A stretch of 7,164 nucleotides of DNA from Pseudomonadota bacterium (GTDB lineage: Bacteria; Pseudomonadota; Gammaproteobacteria; Steroidobacterales; Steroidobacteraceae), in assembly GCA_021805275.1 (NCBI GenBank), contig JAJZFQ010000048.1, positions 1 through 7,164 of the forward strand, given 5' to 3'. The first letter of the stretch is position 1. Every line of letters begins with the position of its first letter. A program made the translations under genes and the position numbers. The notes beneath the pieces were generated by a model. The model saw only the letters and a program-made list of their open reading frames with translations, did no database searches and was not told the origin of the DNA. Shown piece by piece: positions 1 through 6,297 of this stretch.

Positions 1-21
1 GCCTATGAAGCGGCTGATTAC

Positions 22-819
22 TCAAGCGATCGCGCGCACCACACCTCCATCTACGCGCAACGCAGCGCCGGTTGTGGCGGAGGCCTGCGTGCTGCAGGTG
101 TAGGCGATCAGCGCGGCCACTTCGTCGGCGGTGGCAAAGCGCTGCAGGATCGAGGACGGGCGGGCGGCGGCGAAGAACTCCCGTTCGACGCTCGCGGCAT
201 CCTTGCCGGACGCACGCGCCAGCTCTTGAACGAATCGTCCGACGCCCTCGGAGGCCGTTGGGCCCGGCAGCACGCTGTTGACCGTCACGTCGGTGCCGAC
301 AAGTGTCTCGGCCAGTCCGCGCGCGACGGCAATCTGGGCCGTTTTGGTGACGCCGTAATGGATCATTTCGGTGGGGATCTGCAGGCCGGATTCGCTCGAG
401 ACGAACACGATGCGTCCCCAGTTTCGCGCGCGCATACCTTGGACGTAGTGCCGCGCCAAGCGCACTCCGCTGAGGACGTTCGCTTCGAAGAAGCGCAACC
501 AACAATCCTGGTCCGAGATCTCCGCGAACGGCTTCGGCTCGAAGATTCCCATGTTGTTGATCAGCAGATCGACGTCGGCGATGGCCTCGATGAGGTGTTG
601 ACAACCCGCGGCGGTGCTGACGTCGGCCGCGACACCGTGGACGTGGCTGCCGGGAATGGCAGCTCGAATCTGCGCCACGGCCGCGTCGACGCGCGCGGCG
701 GTGCGTCCGTTGACGATCACGCTCGCGCCTTCGCGTGCCAGCGTCTGCGCAGCGGCGAAGCCAATGTCGGCGGTGGAGCCGGTGACCAGTGCTCGCTTCA
801 AGCGTAGTCCGAGGTCCAT
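22..819 (-). CDS. SDR family NAD(P)-dependent oxidoreductase
   Basis: A 265-residue classical short-chain dehydrogenase/reductase, a soluble Rossmann-fold enzyme that moves hydride between NAD(P)(H) and an alcohol/carbonyl pair; the substrate cannot be read from sequence. Seen: the glycine-rich nucleotide loop TGSTADIG at residues 13-20 (the usual GIG is DIG here), N37-G38-R39 after the second beta strand (R39 hints at NADPH), D66 against the adenine, NNMG at 88-91 (usually NNAG), N114, S142 and the Y155-x3-K159 catalytic pair, and a C-terminal VDGG. The start is the ATG at 817-819 because GGGAGA lies 5 bases upstream; the open frame continues 18 codons further, to 873, but that extension has no family resemblance. 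It is divergent from the cobalamin operon and has no visible link to it. The fold and catalytic set are certain. It resembles 3-oxoacyl-ACP-reductase-like SDRs, which is not a functional assignment. Confidence 0.93.
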   Translation of the reverse strand: MDLGLRLKRALVTGSTADIGFAAAQTLAREGASVIVNGRTAARVDAAVAQIRAAIPGSHVHGVAADVSTAAGCQHLIEAIADVDLLINNMGIFEPKPFAEISDQDCWLRFFEANVLSGVRLARHYVQGMRARNWGRIVFVSSESGLQIPTEMIHYGVTKTAQIAVARGLAETLVGTDVTVNSVLPGPTASEGVGRFVQELARASGKDAASVEREFFAAARPSSILQRFATADEVAALIAYTCSTQASATTGAALRVDGGVVRAIA

Positions 820-824
820 GTCAG

Positions 825-830
825 TCTCCC
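825..830 (-). promoter_or_regulatory. Ribosome binding site of the SDR gene
   Basis: GGGAGA on the minus strand lies 5 bases before the ATG at 819. It decides the start codon over the upstream in-frame ATG at 873, which has no comparable site. Confidence 0.7.
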
Positions 831-850
831 GTGAACGATGCGCTGAGCAC

Positions 851-856
851 ACGTTA
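851..856 (-). promoter_or_regulatory. Weak candidate -10 box for the SDR gene
   Basis: TAACGT on the minus strand fits the TAnnnT pattern and would give a leader of about 25 bases containing the GGGAGA ribosome binding site. The hexamer 17 bp upstream (TGGTGC) is a poor -35 match, so this is only a suggestion. Confidence 0.25.
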
Positions 857-909
857 ATGTCGCGGCGACGCACGCACCATCCGCAAAAGGGAGGCGGCGG
901 GTGCGTAGG

Positions 910-938
910 TTGCGCCCCCGGAAGGGGCCGCGTAGACT
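910..938 (+). promoter_or_regulatory. Sigma-70-like promoter of the cobalamin operon
   Basis: TTGCGC at 910-915 as the -35 element, a 17-bp spacer, and TAGACT at 933-938 as the -10 element. The expected start site, 6-8 bases after the -10 box, falls at about 945, exactly where the P1 helix of the riboswitch begins (946). That positional fit makes the call stronger than the half-matching -35 alone would. No operator is evident around it. Confidence 0.6.
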
Positions 939-945
939 CCGATGC

Positions 946-1141
946 GTCTCAGGTGTCCCAGGGATCGTCTGACCCCCTGGGGTGAAACGGGAAGCCGGTG
1001 CGCATCCACGCGGATGCAATTCCGGCGCTGCCCACGCAACGGTAAGCGAGCGTCAGTCCGCAATGACCACTGTGCCGCCGGCACGGGAAGGTGCGGTCTG
1101 CAGGATGCGTTCCACTCGCGAGTCCGGAGACCGGCCGAGAC
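946..1141 (+). promoter_or_regulatory. Cobalamin (AdoCbl) riboswitch aptamer
   Basis: Almost every conserved part of the cobalamin riboswitch can be read in order. P1 is GTCTC 946-950 paired with GAGAC 1137-1141. GGGAAGCCGGTG (989-1000) follows, then a perfect 6-bp hairpin (1002-1007 with 1012-1017, loop ACGC). The core GCTGCCCACGCAACGGTAAG lies at 1027-1046. CCACTG (1067-1072) runs into the perfect hairpin GTGCC/GGCAC (1072-1076 with 1080-1084), followed by GGGAAGG. The B12 box AGTCCGGAGACCGGCC lies at 1121-1136. These elements bind adenosylcobalamin in known members of the family and repress downstream genes when the ligand is abundant. The five-gene operon beginning at 1414 is the evident target, and its gene content agrees. 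The exact 5' and 3' limits are inferred from the P1 pairing. Confidence 0.96.
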
Positions 1142-1413
1142 AGACAGGGCGGCTCGCGTTGGGCGAAGCCAGACCGTTCGCGATGTCCTGGCATCGCGGC
1201 CTTCTGACTTCCCTGCACTCCTGCCGCTCCTCAGCAACCGCAATGCGCGTGGAGCGCGTGTCGGAGTGAACGGGTGAGCATCATGGTTCCCAAGGCGCCT
1301 GCGCGGCGCCCGCATTGTCCGTCGCACCGGTCGCGTACCCCGCAGGGCGATTCCCCCACTCGATGTCATGTGCCGATTGAGCACGCGCGACAGAGCGCGC
1401 CCGGAGGTATGCG
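1142..1413 (+). other. Long operon leader / riboswitch expression platform
   Basis: These 272 bases between aptamer and first gene hold no convincing gene. They contain two adjacent hairpins: 1151-1170 (GGCTCGC paired with GCGaAGCC, one bulged A, loop GTTGG), possibly the P13 element next to the aptamer, and 1179-1198 (perfect CGCGATG/CATCGCG, 6-base loop). A C-rich, G-poor tract follows (1200-1241, by my count 21 C to 6 G), then a GGCGCC/GGCGCC hairpin with a 5-base loop at 1294-1310. None is followed by a U run, so there is no classical intrinsic terminator. I found no long complement to the GGAGG at 1403-1407. A Rho-dependent or long-range mechanism is therefore as likely as simple ribosome-site masking. 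A 47-codon frame at 1283-1426 overlaps the next gene but has no good ribosome binding site. Confidence 0.6.
1403..1407 (+). promoter_or_regulatory. Shine-Dalgarno site of the lead operon gene
   Basis: GGAGG lies 6 bases before the ATG at 1414. It is the strongest ribosome binding site in the operon and the most likely point at which the upstream riboswitch could act on translation. A second, out-of-frame ATG at 1409 is too close to be the start. Confidence 0.75.
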
Positions 1414-1989
1414 ATGCAGTCCGTGAAGTTTTCCAAATGGGGCGCGTTGCTCGCGCTGGTGGCGGCCATGGGCGCAACGCGCTTCGGGCACCTCGGAACG
1501 CTTTGGGCACCGCCAGATGCCTCCTGGGCGGTGTTCTTCCTCGCCGGTTTCTATCTGCGGGAGGACCGCTGGGTGTTGGCCGTGCTGCTGTGCGAAGCGA
1601 TCGTGATCGACTTCGTGGCGATCCGGGTGTACGGCGTCAGCAGCTACTGTGTGACGGGCGCGTACTGGTTCATCGTTCCTGGCTACTCGATGCTCTGGCT
1701 CGGAGGCGCATGGCTGCGACGTCATGTGGTGCAGCGACCGAGCGATGCGGTGCGGCTCGCGGGCAGCCTGCTCGCGAGCTTCACGGCGTGCTTTGTGCTG
1801 ACCGAAGGCAGCTTCTATTGGCTGGGCGGTCGTATCGGTCAGCCCAGCGTCGCGGGCTGGTGGGCGGATTTCGCGAGTTGGTACGGTCCGTTCCTGCTGG
1901 TCACCGGTACCTACGTGGGGCTGGTCGCGGTGGCACATCTGGCCGTCACCCGGTGGTCGCCGGCGCGTACCGGTCTGCGCGTGCGCTGA
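1414..1989 (+). CDS. Integral membrane protein, candidate B12-regulated transporter
   Basis: A 191-residue protein I cannot assign to a named family. Hydrophobic segments suggest six helices, at about residues 8-24, 36-48, 53-71, 79-101, 113-138 and 156-178, so it should sit in the inner membrane. Charged or polar residues in or next to helices (H26, D36, E61, D66, E131) could bind a cation or corrinoid, but this is speculation. It is the first gene after the cobalamin riboswitch, with a good GGAGG, and 8 bases separate it from cobO. In other bacteria, genes in this position often import cobalt, cobalamin or its precursors. Size and helix number also match S-components of ECF transporters, and the segment after TM1 (APPDASWAVFFLAGFYL) is faintly like small DUF6580-type membrane proteins. 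No ATPase or other transporter subunit lies in the window. Real gene: very likely. Transport role: inference from context. Confidence 0.85.
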   Translation: MQSVKFSKWGALLALVAAMGATRFGHLGTLWAPPDASWAVFFLAGFYLREDRWVLAVLLCEAIVIDFVAIRVYGVSSYCVTGAYWFIVPGYSMLWLGGAWLRRHVVQRPSDAVRLAGSLLASFTACFVLTEGSFYWLGGRIGQPSVAGWWADFASWYGPFLLVTGTYVGLVAVAHLAVTRWSPARTGLRVR

Positions 1990-1997
1990 GCGGGCCG

Positions 1998-2636
1998 ATG
2001 AGCCAGAGCGGGGAGGGATCGCAGCCGCCGGACTCGACTGACGAGGCGGCGACACGCCATCGGGTGCGCATGCAGCGGCGCAAAGTCGCCGTCGATGCAC
2101 GCATCGCGGCGGCCTCCGGAAAGCGCGGCGTGCTGGTGGTGCTGACGGGCAACGGCAAGGGCAAGAGTTCCTCGGCATTCGGCATGGTGGCCCGCGCGCT
2201 CGGGCATGACCTGAGGGTCGGCGTGGTGCAGTTCATCAAGGGCCGCTATGCCACCGGCGAGGAGGCGTTCTTCCGCCGTGTGCCGCAGGTGAGCTTTCAT
2301 GTCGCGGGTGAAGGGTTCACCTGGGAGACGCAGGATCGAACCCGGGACGTGCGTGCGGCCGAGGCGGGCTGGGAGTCCGCCGCGGCGTTGCTGCGCGATC
2401 CGGCCATCGCGCTGGTCGTGCTCGATGAGCTGAACATCGTGCTGCGCTACCGCTATCTCGCACTCGATGTGGTGCTCGCGGCCCTGCGCGGACGCCCCAC
2501 CACGCAGCACGTCGTGGTCACGGGGCGCGGTGCGCCCGCCGAATTGCTCGAACTGGCCGATACCGTGACCGACATGCATGCGGTCAAGCATGCGTTCGAC
2601 GCGGGGATCGGCGCGCAGCCCGGCGTCGAACTCTAA
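1998..2636 (+). CDS. cobO: Corrinoid adenosyltransferase (CobO/BtuR/CobA type)
   Basis: ATP:co(I)rrinoid adenosyltransferase, a cytosolic enzyme that moves the 5'-deoxyadenosyl group of ATP to reduced cobalt to give the adenosyl form of the corrinoid. It acts both in synthesis (on cob(I)yrinate a,c-diamide) and in salvage. Seen in 212 residues, about the family length: the N-terminal block RMQRRKVAVDARIA (24-37), the P-loop GNGKGKSSS (51-59), GVVQFIKG soon after, and LDELN at 142-146 in the Walker-B-like position. The start MSQSGE fits the family. Its ribosome binding site is weak, so translation probably depends on coupling to the gene 8 bases upstream. The same frame stays open back to 1368, but that part only shadows the membrane gene. 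Next comes cobB, after another 8-base gap. Confidence 0.96.
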   Translation: MSQSGEGSQPPDSTDEAATRHRVRMQRRKVAVDARIAAASGKRGVLVVLTGNGKGKSSSAFGMVARALGHDLRVGVVQFIKGRYATGEEAFFRRVPQVSFHVAGEGFTWETQDRTRDVRAAEAGWESAAALLRDPAIALVVLDELNIVLRYRYLALDVVLAALRGRPTTQHVVVTGRGAPAELLELADTVTDMHAVKHAFDAGIGAQPGVEL

Positions 2637-2644
2637 GGCGAACC

Positions 2645-3940
2645 ATGAGCGCGAGCGTTCCGGCACTGCTGATCTCCGCAGGCGCCTCGGGTCAGGGCAA
2701 GACCACCGTGACGGCGGCGTTGGCTCGACACGCGGTCCGCAGCGGCCGGCGCGTGCGGGTCTTCAAGACGGGTCCGGATTTCATCGATCCGATGATTCTC
2801 GAGCGGGCCGCCGGCAGTCCGGTCGGCCAGCTCGATCTGTGGATGGGCGGGCCGGAGCACTGTCGCGCGCAACTCTCGCAGGCGGCGTACGAGGCGGACC
2901 TGATCCTGGTCGAGGGGGTGATGGGGCTGTACGACGGAGACCCGTCAAGCGCGGACCTCGCGCAGCAGTTCGGGCTGCCGGTGCTGCTGGTTCTCGACGC
3001 CTCTGCCATGGCGCGCACCTTCGGTGCGCTTGCGCTGGGCCTACAGGCGTACCGCCCGGAGCTGATGCTGCACGGCGTGCTCGCCAACCGAGTGGGCGGC
3101 GCCGGACACGCGGCGATGCTGGCTCACAGTCTGAGCGGTCCGGCCGCTGCGATCCGCTTTCTCGGGGCGCTCGAGCGCGACGCGGCGCTGGCGCTGCCGG
3201 AGCGGCATCTCGGCCTGGTCCAGGCCGTCGAGCTCGAAGATCTGGAGTGCCGACTCGAGCGGGCGGCTGACGCCGTCGGTGCGGCGCTGTCCCTGGAGGA
3301 CATACCCGCCGTGACCTTTGCCGACGCGGCGCTCGAGCCACCGCCGCGGTTGCTCGCCGGAGTGCGCATCGCGGTCGCGCACGATGCGGCCTTCTCGTTC
3401 CTCTATGCGGCCAATCTGCAGCTGCTGCGGGCGATGGGGGCGGAACTGGTGCATTTCTCGCCGCTGCAGGATGCCGGGGTGCCACCGGCCGATGCGCTCT
3501 ATCTGCCCGGGGGCTATCCGGAATTGCACGCCGCGCGGCTCGCGGACAACCGCACTCTGCTCAAGAGCGTGCGCTCGCACGTCGAGCGTGGCGCCCCGCT
3601 GCTCGCGGAATGCGGCGGAATGATGCTGCTGTTTGACCACCTGACCGACTTGGAGGGGCGACGACATGCGATGGCGGGCGTGCTGCCGGGGCAGACGGTG
3701 ATGTGCTCGCGCCTGCAGGCGCTGGCCCTGCAGAGCGTTGCGTTTGCGCACGGGGAGCTGCGTGGTCACAGCTTCCACCATTCGCGGCTCGAGACGCCGC
3801 TCGCGCCGAGCGGGCAGGGCCGCACGCAGCATGGCGGGCGCGGCGAGGCCGTGTACCGTCGCGGCGCGTTGACCGCGAGCTACATTCACTTCTACTGGCC
3901 GTCGAATCCCGCCGCGGCCGCTGCTTTGTTCCTGCCATGA
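2645..3940 (+). CDS. cobB: Cobyrinate a,c-diamide synthase (CobB/CbiA)
   Basis: Glutamine-dependent amidotransferase that uses ATP to amidate the a and c carboxylates of (hydrogeno)cobyrinate; cytosolic. 431 residues, a little under the usual 430-460. N-terminal synthetase domain: P-loop GASGQGKT at 13-20, KTGPDFIDP at 41-49, and VEGVMGLYDG at 89-98. C-terminal class-I glutaminase-like domain: the nucleophile C323 in LAECGGMML, and H415 in SYIHFYWPSNP, the catalytic His position. All key residues are present, so it should be active. The sequence does not say whether the substrate already contains cobalt (anaerobic route, CbiA) or not (aerobic route, CobB). A partial AAGG lies 6 bases before the ATG, close behind the cobO stop. 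Its TGA overlaps the next ATG in an ATGA, implying coupled translation. Confidence 0.97.
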   Translation: MSASVPALLISAGASGQGKTTVTAALARHAVRSGRRVRVFKTGPDFIDPMILERAAGSPVGQLDLWMGGPEHCRAQLSQAAYEADLILVEGVMGLYDGDPSSADLAQQFGLPVLLVLDASAMARTFGALALGLQAYRPELMLHGVLANRVGGAGHAAMLAHSLSGPAAAIRFLGALERDAALALPERHLGLVQAVELEDLECRLERAADAVGAALSLEDIPAVTFADAALEPPPRLLAGVRIAVAHDAAFSFLYAANLQLLRAMGAELVHFSPLQDAGVPPADALYLPGGYPELHAARLADNRTLLKSVRSHVERGAPLLAECGGMMLLFDHLTDLEGRRHAMAGVLPGQTVMCSRLQALALQSVAFAHGELRGHSFHHSRLETPLAPSGQGRTQHGGRGEAVYRRGALTASYIHFYWPSNPAAAAALFLP

Positions 3941-4773
3941 GCGCGCCCAGCCAGGTCGGTCCGCGGCGCATCGTATGTCTGACCGAGGAGACCACCGAGT
4001 GGCTGTATCTCCTCGGTGAGCAGGAGCGCATCGTGGGCATCTCGGGGTTCACGGTGCGTCCGCCGCAAGCGCGCCGCGAGAAGCCGCGCGTCTCGGCATT
4101 CACCAGCGCCAAAATCGAGCGCATCGTGGCGCTCAAGCCGGACCTGGTGCTCGGGTTTTCCGACCTGCAGGCCGGAATTGCCGCCGAGCTGATTCGCGCC
4201 GGACTCGAAGTCCACATATTCAACCAACGCAGCGTCGAGGAAATCTTCCAATTTCTGGCACTGCTCGGCCGGATGATTGGCGCGCAGCGCCGTGCGGGGG
4301 TGTTGATCGGGCGGCTGCGCCGCGCCCTGGAGCGTGCGCGGCGCGATGCGGCCGCGTTGCCGTGTCGGCCGCGGGTGTACTTCGAAGAATGGGACGATCC
4401 GTTGATCAGCGCGATTGCCTGGGTAGCCGAGCTGATCACGATCGCCGGCGGCGAGTTGTGTTTCCCTGAGTTTACCGGCCGTGCGCATGCCAAGGATCGC
4501 ATCATCGCTGACCCGCTCGAAGTCGTGCGTCGCGCCCCCGACGTGATGATCGCTTCCTGGTGCGGCAAGAAATTCAATCCCCGGCGCGTGCGCGAGCGGC
4601 CCGGTTGGGAGGCGATGCCAGCGGTACGTCACGGGCGCCTGTTCGAGATTCACTCGAGCGAGATCCTCCAGCCCGGTCCGGCGGCCCTCACGGACGGGCT
4701 GGCGCGCCTGCGCACCATCATCGCCGAGTGCGCAGGCGCCATGGCCTCTGAGGCTCAGAGCGGCGCGCGATGA
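3937..4773 (+). CDS. BtuF-like cobalamin-binding protein without signal peptide
   Basis: A 278-residue member of the helical-backbone metal/cobalamin receptor family (BtuF, PF01497-type periplasmic-binding fold). Seen: the N-lobe opening [17 protein letters not shown] (11-27) and RIVGISGF (31-38), [16 protein letters not shown] (61-76) as in BtuF/FhuD-type proteins, the linking helix at about 100-140, then the C-lobe with [12 protein letters not shown] (145-156), ELITIAGG (165-172), [10 protein letters not shown] (201-210) and [16 protein letters not shown] (233-248). Unlike exported BtuF there is no signal peptide or lipobox. The in-frame upstream extension to 3703 is an arginine-rich shadow of cobB and does not supply one. 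It has no Shine-Dalgarno and overlaps cobB and cobQ by ATGA at both ends, so it is made with them. No BtuC or BtuD is nearby. Likely role: corrinoid binding in the cytosol, or export by a route I cannot see. Confidence 0.88.
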   Translation: MSAPSQVGPRRIVCLTEETTEWLYLLGEQERIVGISGFTVRPPQARREKPRVSAFTSAKIERIVALKPDLVLGFSDLQAGIAAELIRAGLEVHIFNQRSVEEIFQFLALLGRMIGAQRRAGVLIGRLRRALERARRDAAALPCRPRVYFEEWDDPLISAIAWVAELITIAGGELCFPEFTGRAHAKDRIIADPLEVVRRAPDVMIASWCGKKFNPRRVRERPGWEAMPAVRHGRLFEIHSSEILQPGPAALTDGLARLRTIIAECAGAMASEAQSGAR

Positions 4774-6227
4774 CGGCACGCACGCTGATGATCCAGGGCA
4801 CCAGCTCCGATGCCGGCAAGAGCACCCTGGTGGCGGGCCTGTGTCGGGTGCTGCGGCGCCGCGGCGTACGCGTGGTTCCGTTCAAGCCGCAGAACATGTC
4901 GCTGAACAGTGCCGTGGGCGCCGACGGCGGGGAGCTCGGTCGGGCACAGGCGCTGCAGGCACAGGCGGCCGGTCTTGCCCCGACCAGCGACATGAATCCG
5001 GTGCTGCTGAAGCCCGACAGCGACTGCAGTGCGCAGGTCATCATCCTGGGCCGCCCGGTGGGGACGCTCTCGGCGGCCCGGTACCACGATTACAAACGCA
5101 TCGCGCGCGAAGCGGTGCTCAGCGCCTACGGGCGGCTGTCCGCGGCCTACGAGTTCGTACTGGTGGAGGGGGCCGGATCGCCCGCGGAGATCAACCTGCG
5201 CGACAACGATATCGCCAACATGGGCTTTGCCGAGGCGGTCGATTGTCCGGTGGCGCTCGTGGCGGACATCGATCGCGGCGGGGTGTTTGCCCAGCTCGTC
5301 GGCACCCTCGATCTGCTGAGTGAGCGGGAGCGGGCGCGCATCACCGGCTTCGTGATCAACCGCTTCCGCGGCGAGCGGGCCCTGCTCGATCCCGGGCTAC
5401 GGTGGCTCGAGGCGCACACCGGCAAGCCCGTCTTCGGCGTGCTGCCGTACCTGCGCGGGCTGCACCTGGACGCCGAGGACGGCATCAGCCGCGAACCGAT
5501 CGAGGGCACGTCCGCCGCAGCCGTGATCCGTGTCGTCGTGCCGGTCCCGCCGCGCATCTCGAATCACACCGACTTCGATCCGCTGCGCCAGCACCCGCAG
5601 GTCGCATTCCAGTACGCCGAGGAGGCTCGTGAGTGCGGCGCGGCGGACCTGGTCATCCTGCCGGGCTCCAAGGCGGTGCGCGCCGACCTCGCGGCCCTGC
5701 GCGAGCGGGGATGGGCGGCGTACCTCGAGCGGCACTTGCGCTACGGCGGCAAGGTGCTCGGCATCTGCGGCGGACTGCAGATGCTCGGTGAGTCCATCGA
5801 GGATCCGGCCGCCATCGAGGGGCCCGCCGGCCGCAGCGCGGGGTTCGGGTGGCTCGCGTTGCGGACCGAGCTCGCCCGGGACAAGCAACTGCGCAACGTC
5901 CGCGGTCGGCTCGCATTCGGCGGGGCGGAAGTGCGCGGCTACGAGATTCACATGGGGACGAGCTGTGGTTCGGCCCTCGACCGTCCGCTCGTGATGCTCG
6001 ATGACGGGTGCCGAGACGGAGCGGTGTCGGACGACGGGCAGGTGGCCGGAACCTACGTGCACGGGCTGTTCGAGTCCCCGGCGGCCTGCGTGGCGCTGCT
6101 GCACTGGGCGGGGTTGGCCGAGCCGCTCGAGCGAGACTTCGCGGCGCTGCGCGAAGCGGCGCTGGATCGTCTGGCGGATATGCTCGAGGCATCGGTGGCG
6201 CTCGAGCCGCTCCTGAGCGCCGGCTGA
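4770..6227 (+). CDS. cobQ: Cobyric acid synthase (CobQ/CbiP)
   Basis: Glutamine-hydrolysing amidotransferase that amidates the b, d, e and g side chains of adenosylcobyrinate a,c-diamide to give adenosylcobyric acid; cytosolic. 485 residues, the normal family length. Seen: the P-loop-like [10 protein letters not shown] at 10-19, [11 protein letters not shown] at 37-47, then [33 protein letters not shown] and [11 protein letters not shown], all hallmark CobQ blocks. In the C-terminal glutaminase domain lie C333 in [10 protein letters not shown] and H431 in GTYVHGLFE. Nothing is missing. It works directly after CobB and CobO, whose product it uses. The start overlaps the stop of the BtuF-like gene (ATGA) and no strong ribosome site precedes it. 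It is the last gene of the run; the 70 bases that follow hold no recognisable terminator. Confidence 0.98.
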   Translation: MTARTLMIQGTSSDAGKSTLVAGLCRVLRRRGVRVVPFKPQNMSLNSAVGADGGELGRAQALQAQAAGLAPTSDMNPVLLKPDSDCSAQVIILGRPVGTLSAARYHDYKRIAREAVLSAYGRLSAAYEFVLVEGAGSPAEINLRDNDIANMGFAEAVDCPVALVADIDRGGVFAQLVGTLDLLSERERARITGFVINRFRGERALLDPGLRWLEAHTGKPVFGVLPYLRGLHLDAEDGISREPIEGTSAAAVIRVVVPVPPRISNHTDFDPLRQHPQVAFQYAEEARECGAADLVILPGSKAVRADLAALRERGWAAYLERHLRYGGKVLGICGGLQMLGESIEDPAAIEGPAGRSAGFGWLALRTELARDKQLRNVRGRLAFGGAEVRGYEIHMGTSCGSALDRPLVMLDDGCRDGAVSDDGQVAGTYVHGLFESPAACVALLHWAGLAEPLERDFAALREAALDRLADMLEASVALEPLLSAG

Positions 6228-6297
6228 CGCTTCGGCGCGGACCGCTGGCGCAAACGCCGCGAGCCGCGCCGCGGGCCGGTGGGTCTACACTGGTGCC
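6228..6297 (+). promoter_or_regulatory. Intergenic gap with promoter of the VOC gene
   Basis: Seventy bases between cobQ and the VOC gene. TACACT at 6286-6291 is a good -10 match, ending 6 bases before the ATG at 6298, so transcription would begin at or within a base or two of the start codon. There is no purine-rich ribosome site between them. No clear -35 or T-tailed terminator hairpin is visible for the upstream operon. Confidence 0.45.

Noticed and set aside
1179..1198. Intrinsic terminator in the riboswitch leader
   Set aside because: The 7-bp hairpin is real, but the bases that follow (GCCTTCTGAC) are not a U run, so a classical terminator cannot be claimed.
1283..1426. A 47-codon frame in the operon leader that overlaps the lead gene by 13 bases, like a regulatory leader peptide
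   Set aside because: No good ribosome site, Arg/Pro/Cys-rich composition typical of chance frames in GC-rich DNA, and no run of regulatory codons.
854..1510. A 218-codon minus-strand frame across the riboswitch
   Set aside because: Its codons run through a well-formed structured RNA and the start of the membrane gene; the composition is Arg/Pro/Ala-rich and there is no ribosome site. It is a shadow of GC-rich DNA.
1368..1997. A long in-frame extension of cobO back through the membrane gene, which would suggest a fusion
   Set aside because: The translation is arginine/glycine-rich and resembles nothing, while the other frame gives a clean membrane protein. CobO family similarity begins only after 1998.
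3703..3936. An upstream start for the BtuF-like protein that might add a signal peptide
   Set aside because: The extension is arginine-rich with no hydrophobic core or lipobox and overlaps cobB coding sequence; the ATGA junction at 3937 is a better start.
3561..4577. A 338-codon minus-strand frame opposite cobB and the BtuF-like gene
   Set aside because: Serine/arginine-rich antisense translation of two well-supported genes; no recognisable domain.
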